NCBI RefSeq assembly: GCF_020176715.1
Contig: NZ_JAIVMF010000010.1
Span: forward strand, 99,888-163,887
Direction: 5' to 3'
Source of the DNA: Stappia stellulata
Lineage (GTDB): Bacteria > Pseudomonadota > Alphaproteobacteria > Rhizobiales > Stappiaceae
Length of the DNA stretch: 64,000 nt
Shown: positions 44,742 through 52,524 of the stretch, one piece after another
How positions within the stretch are numbered: the stretch's first letter is position 1
How the letters are laid out: every line of letters starts with the position of its first letter
Program-made: the position numbers and the translations under genes
The notes under the pieces: generated by a model
What the model saw: the letters and a program-made list of their open reading frames with translations, nothing else
What the model was told of the DNA's origin: nothing
Database searches by the model: none

Positions 44742-45470
44742 CTAGATGACCTGGACCTTCGCGCCGACCGGAACACGGTTGTAGAGGTCCGTGACATCCT
44801 CGTTGCGCATGCGGATGCACCCGGAGGACACTGCACGGCCGATTGTCCAGGGCTCGTTCGATCCGTGGATGCGATAGAGCGTGGAGCCGAGATAGAGCGC
44901 GCGCGCGCCAAGCGGGTTGTTGGGGCCGCCCGGCATGAAGGTCGGAAGATTCGGCTGGCGCTTGCGCATTTCCGCCGGCGGACGCCAGTCCGGCCACTCG
45001 GCCTTGCGCGACACCGTATGGGTTCCGGCCCATTCAAAGCCCGGCCGGCCGACGCCGACGCCGTAGCGGCGGGCGAAACCGCCTTTTTCGATGAGATAGA
45101 GATAGCGCGCGCCCGTATCGATGACGATCGTGCCGGGCTTCTGCTTGCCGTCCCAGGCAACCGTGGTCGGCAGGAACCGCGGATCGATGCCGCGCTGGGC
45201 GGTGCGGCGCGGGCTGGCGACCGCCGGAGCCGAGGCCCGCACGGTACCCCGGCGGACCTGCTGCCGCTGGCGCGGCAGGGGGCGGTTGCTCACCGCGGGG
45301 CGCATCGCGCGCCGCTGCGGTTGCAGCTGCAACACCCAGGGCTCGGTGAGATCGGGGCTGAGCAGAAGCGGCGGCGCGCCGGCGCCGCTGCGGAAATCCG
45401 CCTGCGCGGACGTGACGAACGGGGCGCAGGCAAGCGCCAGCGCCATCAGGACAATTCGGGATCGGTGCAT
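44742..45470 (-). CDS. L,D-transpeptidase (YkuD domain)
   Basis: A 242-residue exported enzyme with a signal peptide (about 1-24, ending SAQA). An arginine/proline-rich linker (50-95) precedes the YkuD domain (about 112-242). The catalytic motif is IHGSNEPW (His202) followed by SSGCIRM with the nucleophile Cys218. Such enzymes make 3-3 cross-links in peptidoglycan or attach lipoproteins or outer-membrane proteins to it. It is transcribed alone. Length and motif fit the short ErfK/YbiS-type proteins of Rhizobiales. Confidence 0.94.
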   Translation of the reverse strand: MHRSRIVLMALALACAPFVTSAQADFRSGAGAPPLLLSPDLTEPWVLQLQPQRRAMRPAVSNRPLPRQRQQVRRGTVRASAPAVASPRRTAQRGIDPRFLPTTVAWDGKQKPGTIVIDTGARYLYLIEKGGFARRYGVGVGRPGFEWAGTHTVSRKAEWPDWRPPAEMRKRQPNLPTFMPGGPNNPLGARALYLGSTLYRIHGSNEPWTIGRAVSSGCIRMRNEDVTDLYNRVPVGAKVQVI

Positions 45471-45758
45471 CGACGTACTCGCAACCTCTTCGCCGGAACC
45501 ATGGGCCGCGCGCCGCCGTCAGGCGCCTTTGACCCTTCCGGCTCAAGGCTCCCGCAACGGAACGCATGGCCGCAAGGATAGGGCCGGCGAAACCAGCAAA
45601 GGTGAATCCGGGCGCGTTTGGGCGGGTTTCGATGCGTCTTTCTGCCGGCGTGGTTAGCGCCGCGTTTCCAGACGTGGTCAACGAGATCTGAAGAGGATCG
45701 GCGGCGCGGGCCCCGGCGTTAACCTGCCGGTCCGCCGCTCCCGGTCCTTCGGGCGCCC

Positions 45759-46556
45759 TCAGTTCACCAGCGGCCGGATCTCGCGGACGATGGAGGGCAG
45801 GAGCGGCTCCACCTGGGCCGGACGCATGCCCGGCCGGATGCGCCGGTGATAGAGCATGTTCAGGATGTATTTGTCGAAGGAGGTGAAACGGCTGTGGCGC
45901 GAGCGGTCGTTGAAGACCGAGTGGGACAGCGAGGGATCGTCGTTCATCGGTCCCAGGCCCTGCAGCACCTCCTCCACCAGGCAGCGGCGAAACAGGAAGT
46001 CGCCCTCGTCCGACACGATAACGGCGGCCGACTGGGAAATGCCGCTGCTGTCCGACACCACCCGCACCAGGCAGCGGCCCGGCACATCGGCGCGCGGATC
46101 ATTGTAGATCCTCTCGCGCACCACATCTCCGTATTGGCTGCGGTCGACGATATAGATGTGAAAATTGGCGTCCTCGGGCCTGGCCACGATGGTCGTTGCC
46201 AGGCCGCGCACGCTGCGTCCGAGCGAGCCGATGAACCGATAGGCCACCGGCTTGCGGTCCCGACGTGCCAGGTTGTGGACGTAGAACCGGACCGGGCCGA
46301 CGTATTTCTTCACCAGATACGGCTGCCAGCTCCAGGAGCGGTACTCCAGTCCGAAGACCGTTTTCATGAAGCCGCTGATCAGTTCCTCGGTCGAGAACGT
46401 GTAAGGGGCCGCCCTGGTTTGCGCGAGCGGCGCCGAAAGCCCCAGAAACAGGGTGGCGAGGAGGACCGACAAAACGGTTCTGGCAATGCGCACGGGCGGC
46501 TTCCGGCTTCCGGGTCTTGCGATGATCGACGACCATCGTCGCCGGAGACCATACAA
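45759..46556 (-). CDS. DUF2927-family exported protein
   Basis: A 265-residue protein. A basic N-terminus and a hydrophobic segment (about 26-48) act as a signal peptide or anchor. The DUF2927 domain covers most of the rest, with VEEVLQGLGPMNDD, the following FNDRSRHSRFTSFDKYILNML and YHRRIRPGM. The metallopeptidase-like glutamate region (CLVEEVLQGLG) is recalled from the family, but no activity is established to my knowledge. It is monocistronic and divergent from cheZ. Confidence 0.82.
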   Translation of the reverse strand: MYGLRRRWSSIIARPGSRKPPVRIARTVLSVLLATLFLGLSAPLAQTRAAPYTFSTEELISGFMKTVFGLEYRSWSWQPYLVKKYVGPVRFYVHNLARRDRKPVAYRFIGSLGRSVRGLATTIVARPEDANFHIYIVDRSQYGDVVRERIYNDPRADVPGRCLVRVVSDSSGISQSAAVIVSDEGDFLFRRCLVEEVLQGLGPMNDDPSLSHSVFNDRSRHSRFTSFDKYILNMLYHRRIRPGMRPAQVEPLLPSIVREIRPLVN

Positions 46557-46743
46557 AATGGAGCGACCGAGCGGAACGGCAAATTGCCTGTCGTCGATCG
46601 GCCTGTTTGGGCGGGCTGTGGCGCGTATCCGGTGAGGCGGCGGGCAAACGCAGGGGGCGGGAACATTTCCTTAAACCTCGTCGTCTATACAGGTTTTCCA
46701 TGCACGGTGGCGCCCGGCCCGAGATGTGGAGACGGACAAAACA

Positions 46744-47463
46744 ATGACGGCGACAAGAAGAGCTTTCAGAGCCGAAAGCCTATTGCACAAGTCGGATTCT
46801 TCGCGCACCGGCGACGGAGCCAGCGGTCGGCAGCATCAGGAGATCATGGCGGAGATCGCGTCGATCAAGGCGCTGATTCGCCCCTCCGAAGAGGTCGGGC
46901 ACACGATGCTCGAGACCTTCAAGGCCGAGCTTGGCGAAGCGTTCAAGCTCAAGGCCGAACTCGATTCCATCTATGAGGCGATCGCCAAGACCAAGCGCGA
47001 GATCGCGACCCTGCACAACACCGCAGGGTCCGAGAGCCAGGACATGACCCGCGTCACCAACGAACTCGACGCGGTTGTCTCCGGCACGGAAGGCGCGACC
47101 GAGGGCATTCTCTCCGCCGCCGAGTTCATCGACGAGACCGCGAACACCTTGAGTGCGCGGCTGTCGGGCCAGGACGCGGAGCTTGCCAACGATATTCAGG
47201 AGAAGGTCGTCCAGATCTTCGAATCCTGCAATTTCCAGGACCTCACCGGCCAGCGCATCACCAAGGTCATCAACACGCTGCGCTTCATCGAGGACCGTAT
47301 CGTCCGCATGATGGACATCTGGGGCGGCATCGAGACCTTCAAGTCGATCGAGCCGGAAACCCGGCCCGAGCGCGAGGGCGACGCGGCCCTGCTCAACGGT
47401 CCGTCGCTCGACATCGACGCCGGCGTCGCGAGCCAGGACGATATCGACGCCCTTTTCGCCTGA
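46744..47463 (+). CDS. cheZ: CheZ-type chemotaxis phosphatase
   Basis: A 239-residue protein of the CheZ family. The catalytic segment FESCNFQDLTGQRITKVI contains Asp166 and Gln170, equivalent to Asp143 and Gln147 of E. coli CheZ, in a long helical hairpin. The C-terminus SQDDIDALFA resembles the CheZ tail peptide that docks on CheY-P. It would dephosphorylate CheY-P. ATG 46744 is preferred, with GGAGACGG upstream; a GTG at 46726 is in frame. No cheA or cheY is nearby, but a chemoreceptor gene begins at 62659. Confidence 0.88.
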   Translation: MTATRRAFRAESLLHKSDSSRTGDGASGRQHQEIMAEIASIKALIRPSEEVGHTMLETFKAELGEAFKLKAELDSIYEAIAKTKREIATLHNTAGSESQDMTRVTNELDAVVSGTEGATEGILSAAEFIDETANTLSARLSGQDAELANDIQEKVVQIFESCNFQDLTGQRITKVINTLRFIEDRIVRMMDIWGGIETFKSIEPETRPEREGDAALLNGPSLDIDAGVASQDDIDALFA

Positions 47464-47532
47464 CCGGCCGTTTCCTCATCCGACACGTCGCGCAAGGCAT
47501 CGGCTTCCCCGCTCCAACCGTACGACGCATCG

Positions 47533-47568
47533 CTCCAATGCCCCTGCTTGAACGCGCGGGCATTGGAG
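47533..47568. repeat. Long perfect inverted repeat between cheZ and tag
   Basis: CTCCAATGCCC (47533-47543) and GGGCATTGGAG (47558-47568) are exact reverse complements of 11 bases across a 14-base loop. There is no T-run on either strand and the next gene starts about 100 bases later. It may be an RNA hairpin in the tag leader or a protein-binding dyad. Confidence 0.5.
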
Positions 47569-47664
47569 TCTAGTGTGAACAAATCAGGAACTTTCGGGGC
47601 GGGAGGCTGTGACGCCGTTCGCGGTGCGGTCTCCCGCGTCCCTCGCCAGTGGAACGGAAACGAG

Positions 47665-48315
47665 ATGGCCGACGAGGACGTGAAAAAGGGGTTGTTGCGC
47701 GGCGAGGACGGGCAATTGCGCTGCTGGTGGCATGGCAACAAGCCGGACTACCTCGTCTATCATGATGCGGAGTGGGGGCGGCCGATGGCCGACGACCGCC
47801 GGCTGTTCGAGAAGATCTGCCTGGAGGGCTTTCAGTCGGGCCTGTCGTGGCTGACCATCCTGCGCAAGCGCGAGAACTTCCGCGCCGCCTTCGCCGGTTT
47901 CGACGTCGATCGGGTCGCGGAGTTCGGCGAGGCGGATATCGCCCGCCTGCTCACTGATGCCGGCATCGTGCGCCATCGCGGCAAGATCGTGTCGACCATC
48001 AACAATGCGGCCCGCGCCCGCGAATTGCGCGACGAGTTCGGCTCGCTCGCGGCCTATTTCTGGCGGCACGAGCCGGGGCCGGAGGAACGTCCGGCGCGGT
48101 GCGACCATGCCAGTCTCTCGGTTCTGGCGCAGACGCCGACGTCAAAGGCCCTGTCGAAGGATCTCAAGAAGCGCGGCTGGAGTTTCGTCGGTCCGACGAC
48201 CGTCTATGCCTTCATGCAGGCCATGGGGCTGGTCAACGACCACCTCGAAGGCTGCTGCATGCGCCAGACCGTGGAGGCGGAACGGCAGGCGTTCCGGCGG
48301 CCGGGCGGCGGGTGA
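47665..48315 (+). CDS. tag: DNA-3-methyladenine glycosylase I
   Basis: A 216-residue Tag-family enzyme that removes 3-methyladenine from alkylated DNA. Family features are RCWWHGN with the N-terminal zinc cysteine, YHDAEWGRP, FEKICLEGFQSGLSW (the adenine-binding glutamate) and the C-terminal VNDHLEGCCMRQ with the remaining zinc ligands. ATG 47665 starts MADEDVKKG; upstream in-frame codons cover the inverted-repeat region and have no family match. It carries a 12-residue N-terminal extension relative to E. coli Tag. Confidence 0.95.
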   Translation: MADEDVKKGLLRGEDGQLRCWWHGNKPDYLVYHDAEWGRPMADDRRLFEKICLEGFQSGLSWLTILRKRENFRAAFAGFDVDRVAEFGEADIARLLTDAGIVRHRGKIVSTINNAARARELRDEFGSLAAYFWRHEPGPEERPARCDHASLSVLAQTPTSKALSKDLKKRGWSFVGPTTVYAFMQAMGLVNDHLEGCCMRQTVEAERQAFRRPGGG

Positions 48316-48342
48316 TCGCACTTTTGTAGTATGAATCTCGCC

Positions 48343-48392
48343 GAACGTTGCGTTCCCGAATCTTATTCGGCTATTTTGACGATGGGATTCGG
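48343..48392 (+). promoter_or_regulatory. Leader region with competing hairpins before the second TRAP operon
   Basis: Three pairings compete. GAACG-TTG-CGTTC folds at 48343-48355. CCGAAT-CTT-ATTCGG folds at 48356-48370 and is followed by CTATTTT. The same left arm, CCGAATC (48356-48362), can instead pair with GATTCGG at 48386-48392. The layout resembles a small terminator/antiterminator switch or may be the terminator of tag. It lies 100-150 bases before the TRAP binding-protein start. Confidence 0.4.
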
Positions 48393-48491
48393 TCCTTTGT
48401 CGCATGCTTCCGCAAGGATGCGCGGCCGGGGACGGGCTCGCGAGCGAACAACAGGCGCCGTCAACAAGGCGCCCCTAGGGGAGGTTTTAGG

Positions 48492-49502
48492 ATGAAACTT
48501 GCGCGCATCGCCGCCGGTCTGGCGGTTGGCGTGGGTCTTGGCGTGGCATCGGTGATGTCGCCGGCCCTCGCGGAAGAGACCACGCTCCGCATCACGCTTC
48601 AGTTGCCGATGAAGAGCCACCTCGGCCAGAACGTGGCGCTCTTCAAGGAGAAGGTCGAAGCGCTCTCGAATGGCGACGTGTCGGTCGAGATCTACGATTC
48701 CGCCCAGCTCTACAAGGACAGCGAAGTGCCCCAGGCGGTCGGCTCCGGCGCCATCGAGATGGGCGTGGCGTCGCTCACCCGCTATGTCGGCGACGTTCCG
48801 GCCGTCGACCTGTTCTACATGCCCTTCCTGCTGAACAACGAGGAACTGGTGCGCAAGGCCGTCGCGCCGGGCAGCCCGGTGCGCGCGCCGCTCGACGAGG
48901 CGATCCTCGGCACCGGCAGCCGCGTGCTGTGGTGGCAGGCCTATGGCGGCGTCGTGCTGCTGTCCAAGGAGGCGCCGCTGAAGACCCCGGCCGACATCGA
49001 GGGCAAGAAGGTCCGCGTCTTCGGCAAGACACTGGGCGAATGGATCAAGGCCGCCGGCGGCGCGCCGACGCTGATCTCCGGCTCCGAGCAGTATATCGCC
49101 TACCAGCGCGGCACGGTGGATATCGGCATGACCGGCGTGTCCGGCGTCAAGAGCCGGCGTCTGTGGGAAGTGATGGACACGATCACCGTCACCAACAACG
49201 CCGACATCGAGTTCATCGTGGTGGTCAACGAGGACTTCTGGCAGGGCCTGCCGGAGCAGCACCGCGACTGGATCACCCAGGCCGCTCTTGAGGCCGAGCA
49301 GGACGTGCGCGACCGCATGGCCTCCATCGAGGCGGAAGCCTATGCGATGGCCAAGGAGAACGGCATGACCGTCTACGAGCTAAGCGACGACGAAATCGCG
49401 GCCTGGAAGGCGGCGGCCCAGCCGGTTTACGACCAGTTCGCGGCCGATGCCGGCGATCTCGGTCAGCAGGTGCTCGACGCGGCGCGCAAGCTCGCCGAAT
49501 AA
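48492..49502 (+). CDS. dctP: TRAP transporter substrate-binding protein (DctP family), second system
   Basis: A 336-residue periplasmic protein with a signal peptide ending PALA-EET (about residue 27). Typical DctP features are YDSAQLYKDSEVPQAVGSGAIEMG (first part near 68), IEGKKVRVFGKTLGEWIKAAGG with the carboxylate-binding arginine, and YQRGTVDIGMTG. ATG 48492 follows GGGGAGG. The ligand is a carboxylate that cannot be named from sequence; the downstream lyase gene suggests a branched or C4-C6 dicarboxylate (inference). Confidence 0.91.
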   Translation: MKLARIAAGLAVGVGLGVASVMSPALAEETTLRITLQLPMKSHLGQNVALFKEKVEALSNGDVSVEIYDSAQLYKDSEVPQAVGSGAIEMGVASLTRYVGDVPAVDLFYMPFLLNNEELVRKAVAPGSPVRAPLDEAILGTGSRVLWWQAYGGVVLLSKEAPLKTPADIEGKKVRVFGKTLGEWIKAAGGAPTLISGSEQYIAYQRGTVDIGMTGVSGVKSRRLWEVMDTITVTNNADIEFIVVVNEDFWQGLPEQHRDWITQAALEAEQDVRDRMASIEAEAYAMAKENGMTVYELSDDEIAAWKAAAQPVYDQFAADAGDLGQQVLDAARKLAE

Positions 49503-49517
49503 CGCAGGCGCTGTCCC

Positions 49518-49584
49518 GGCCGGAGCGGCAGGTCCGTTCCGGCCAGTTCCTCGCCGGAGCGGTCCATTCGCTCCGGCCCTTTTT
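49518..49584 (+). terminator. Tandem hairpins, the second an intrinsic terminator, between dctP and dctQ
   Basis: The first stem is GGCCGGA (49518-49524) with TCCGGCC (49538-49544). The second is a perfect nine-base stem, GCCGGAGCG (49553-49561) with CGCTCCGGC (49569-49577), followed by CCTTTTTC. The T-run ends five bases before the dctQ start, so read-through must be partial. This explains how binding protein could be made in excess over the permeases. Confidence 0.75.
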
Positions 49585-49589
49585 CTGTG

Positions 49590-50105
49590 ATGGACCCTCT
49601 CATGTTGCGGATCATCGACGGCGCTTCGCGCTTTGCCGGCCTGATTGCGGGCTGGGGTTACTTCCTGATTGCGCTGATGCTCGGATACGAGGTGCTGATG
49701 CGCTATCTCGGCGATCCGACCATCTGGGCCGAGGAGCTGTCGCGCATGGTCCTCATCTGGGCGACCTTCGGCGGCGCCGCGCTGCTGCTGCATCGCCGGC
49801 AGCACATCGTGATCACGCTGCTGACCGACAATCTGTCTGCGGGCGCACGCCGCGCGCAGGAGCTTTTCGTGCTCGCCTTCATCGTCGTCCTGTCGGCCGT
49901 CATCGTCTATTACGGCTCCGGCATCGCGATGGATTCCTTCACGCGCGGACGCACCACCGGCTCCATGCTCGATGTTCCCGCCTGGTGGTCGCAGGCTTCC
50001 ATTCCCGCCTGTTTCGCGCTGCTCGGCATCCAGGCGCTCGCCGAGGCCCTGCGGGTCGCCGTCAACGGCATCGACAGCGCCGCGCCGCAGCGCGTCGATC
50101 ACTGA
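49590..50105 (+). CDS. dctQ: TRAP transporter small permease (DctQ family), second system
   Basis: A 171-residue protein with four TM helices (about 13-35, 50-68, 88-110, 132-152). The DctQ pattern YEVLMRYLGDPTIWAEELSR followed by WATFGGAALLLHRRQHI is clear. This is the normal compact DctQ, unlike the long one at 32666-33628. ATG 49590 lies in GTGATG; an ATG at 49602 is possible. It follows a terminator-like hairpin and precedes dctM by 10 bases. Confidence 0.93.
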   Translation: MDPLMLRIIDGASRFAGLIAGWGYFLIALMLGYEVLMRYLGDPTIWAEELSRMVLIWATFGGAALLLHRRQHIVITLLTDNLSAGARRAQELFVLAFIVVLSAVIVYYGSGIAMDSFTRGRTTGSMLDVPAWWSQASIPACFALLGIQALAEALRVAVNGIDSAAPQRVDH

Positions 50106-50115
50106 GGCCGCCGAC

Positions 50116-51390
50116 ATGACATCCCTGCTCATTCTCGCGGCGCTCTTTGCGCTTCTTCTCGCCGGCATCCCGGTCGCCTTCGCGCTGACCGGCCTCGGCT
50201 TCGGCCTTCTCGCCGTCGGCGGCTTCTCGCCGCTGATGGTGCCGCAGGGCCTGTTGTCCTCCGCCGACAGTTTCGTACTGGTCGCCGTGCCGCTGTTCCT
50301 GCTGATGTCGAACGTGCTCTTGAAGGGCGGTGTCGGCCGCGACCTCTTCGCTGCCGTCCAGGCCTGGGTCGGACACTGGCCCGGCGGGCTGGCTGTTGCC
50401 ACCATCCTCTCCTGCGGCATCTTCGCGGCGATTTCCGGCTCCTCCGTCGCAACGGCTGCCACCATCGGCACGGTGGCGATCCCCGAGATGACGCAGCGCG
50501 GCTATCCGCGTCGTTTCGTGCTCGGACTTCTGGCGGCCGGCGGCACGCTCGGCATTCTCATTCCGCCCTCGATCCCGATGATCGTCTATGGCGTGATCAC
50601 CGAGGAATCGATCATCTCGCTGTTCCTGGCCGGCATCGGTCCCGGCCTGTTGCTGATGGCGCTCTTCATCGGGTGGTCGGTGCTTTATGCAAGCTTTGCC
50701 TCCGACTACCAGCCGAGCCCGCGGTCGAGCTGGGCGGAACGCCGGCGCACCGCATTGCGCGCCTTCCCGACGGTCGTGCTCGCCGCTCTCGTCATCGTCG
50801 GCATCTACACCGGCCTGTTCACGCCGACGGAGGCGGCGGCCGTCGGTTTCATCGGCGCTCTGGTGGTCGTCGGCCTCATCCTGCGCACCCTCGACTGGCC
50901 GAAGCTGCGCGACGCGGTCGCCGAGGCGATGACGACGACGGTCGCGATCCTGCTGATCGTTGCCGGCGCCAAGGTCTTCGGCAAGGCGATCACGCTCTAC
51001 CGGATCCCGCAGGACATCTCGATGTTCCTGTCGGAGCATATTTCCTCCGCCGGCATGTTCGTGCTGCTGGTGGCGCTGGTGCTGCTGGTCATGGGTCTCT
51101 TCCTCGAGGCCCTGTCGATGATGCTGATCATGGTGCCGGTGCTGTCGGGCGCGCTCTTTGCCCTCGGCCTCGATCCGATCTGGTTCGGCGTCTTCTTCGT
51201 CGTCATGGTCGAATGCGCGCTGATCACCCCGCCGGTCGGGCTCAACCTCTATGTCATCCAGGCGGTCGGCAAGGCCACCATGGGCGAGGTGTCCTCCGGT
51301 GTCTGGCCGTTCCTGCTGATCATGCTGTTCAGCGTGCTGCTGATCTTCTGGTGGACCGACCTGGTGCTCTATATCCCCTTCAAGATGTAA
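50116..51390 (+). CDS. dctM: TRAP transporter large permease (DctM family), second system
   Basis: A 424-residue permease with about 12 TM helices. DctM signatures are AGIPVAFALTGLGFGLLA at the N-terminus, GTLGILIPPSIPMIVYG in the middle, GLFTPTEAAAVGF, and ITPPVGLNLYVIQAVG near the C-terminus. ATG 50116 gives the standard start MTSLLILAALFALLLAG. It completes the second dctPQM set and is followed by a lyase gene after 52 bases. Confidence 0.94.
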   Translation: MTSLLILAALFALLLAGIPVAFALTGLGFGLLAVGGFSPLMVPQGLLSSADSFVLVAVPLFLLMSNVLLKGGVGRDLFAAVQAWVGHWPGGLAVATILSCGIFAAISGSSVATAATIGTVAIPEMTQRGYPRRFVLGLLAAGGTLGILIPPSIPMIVYGVITEESIISLFLAGIGPGLLLMALFIGWSVLYASFASDYQPSPRSSWAERRRTALRAFPTVVLAALVIVGIYTGLFTPTEAAAVGFIGALVVVGLILRTLDWPKLRDAVAEAMTTTVAILLIVAGAKVFGKAITLYRIPQDISMFLSEHISSAGMFVLLVALVLLVMGLFLEALSMMLIMVPVLSGALFALGLDPIWFGVFFVVMVECALITPPVGLNLYVIQAVGKATMGEVSSGVWPFLLIMLFSVLLIFWWTDLVLYIPFKM

Positions 51391-51442
51391 TCCTGCCGGG
51401 GGCGCGGGACCGCCTGCGCCTCCTCCGAGAAAGGCTAAGACC

Positions 51443-52312
51443 ATGACAACGCCCGCCGCGCGCCTGCGCGCCCATTTGGCCGCGACCCCGCTGACCGTGA
51501 TGCCCTGCTGCTTCGACGGCCTGTCCGCGAGGCTGATCGGCGATGCCGGCTTTCCGGTCTCCTTCATGTCGGGCTTCGCCGTGTCGGCCGCGCGTATCGG
51601 TGCGCCGGACACGGGCCTGATCTCCTATGGCGAGATGGTCGACCAGGGCCGCAACGTTTGTGCCGCCACCTCCGCGCTGATCATCGGCGACGGCGACACG
51701 GGCTATGGCAACGCTCTCAACGTCAAGCGCACGGTCAAGGGCTACGCGCAGGCGGGTTTTGCCGCCGTGATGATCGAGGACCAGGTCGCGCCCAAGCGCT
51801 GTGGTCATACCAAGGGCAAGCTGGTGGTCTCGCGCGAGGAGGCGGTCGACCGGATCAAGGCGGCGGTGGACGCGCGCGAGGAAGGCTCCGACATTCTCAT
51901 CCTGGCGCGCACCGATGCCCGCCACGGCCATGGCCTTGACGAGGCTCTGGAACGCGCCCGCGCCTTCAAGGAGGCGGGTGCCGATCTTCTTTTCGTGGAA
52001 GCGCCGCATGATGTGGGCGAGATGGAAACGATCTGCCGCGAGGTGCCGGGCTGGCACATGGCCAATCTGGTGGAAGGCGGGGCGACGCCGCTGTTGCCGC
52101 ATGCCGAACTGGAGCGCATCGGCTATCGCCTTGCCGCCTATCCGCTGACGCTGCTTTCCGCCGCGATCAAGGCGATGCAGGGCGCTTTGAGCGAAATGGC
52201 CGCCGGCCGGCACCCCGACGCAGCCCTTCTGCCTTTCGCCGATCTGCGCAAGGCGGTCGGCTTTGATGCCTATTACGAGGAAGAAAGCCGCTACGCCGAC
52301 AGGCGCGACTGA
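51443..52312 (+). CDS. Isocitrate lyase/PEP mutase-family lyase
   Basis: A 289-residue ICL/PEPM-superfamily enzyme. GDGDTGYGN (82-90) binds the magnesium site and KRCGH (118-122) supplies the catalytic Cys120, which marks C-C lyases rather than the phosphonomutases. IEDQVAPKRCGH and a following ILARTDAR are typical of methylisocitrate, dimethylmalate and oxaloacetate-acting members. It lies in the second TRAP operon and ends before a strong terminator, so its substrate is probably the imported acid or a derivative. The exact reaction is not determined. Confidence 0.87.
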   Translation: MTTPAARLRAHLAATPLTVMPCCFDGLSARLIGDAGFPVSFMSGFAVSAARIGAPDTGLISYGEMVDQGRNVCAATSALIIGDGDTGYGNALNVKRTVKGYAQAGFAAVMIEDQVAPKRCGHTKGKLVVSREEAVDRIKAAVDAREEGSDILILARTDARHGHGLDEALERARAFKEAGADLLFVEAPHDVGEMETICREVPGWHMANLVEGGATPLLPHAELERIGYRLAAYPLTLLSAAIKAMQGALSEMAAGRHPDAALLPFADLRKAVGFDAYYEEESRYADRRD

Positions 52313-52479
52313 CGGCAGGCGTTGCGGCACCGCGAAAAAACACGCGGCCGCGTTGATCCACCGCTCGTCACCTTGCGTAAGGTTTGCTGAAAGCCGGAGG
52401 ACGACGGCCGTTCCCGATCCGCCGTCACCCACCCGAATCCGGCTTTTCGGGCGGTCCACCCCGATCGGCCACCCGTTTT

Positions 52480-52515
52480 GGAGGTCGCTCTCCCCCGGAG
52501 CGGCCTCCTTTTTTT
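52480..52515 (+). terminator. Intrinsic terminator of the second TRAP/lyase operon
   Basis: GGAGGTCGCTC (52480-52490) pairs with GAGCGGCCTCC (52498-52508), 11 pairs including one G-U, and is followed by seven T's. It stands about 170 bases after the lyase stop and just beyond the 3' end of the convergent amidase gene. The bases between the lyase stop and this stem hold no gene I can support. Confidence 0.85.
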
Positions 52516-52524
52516 ATGCGTGCT

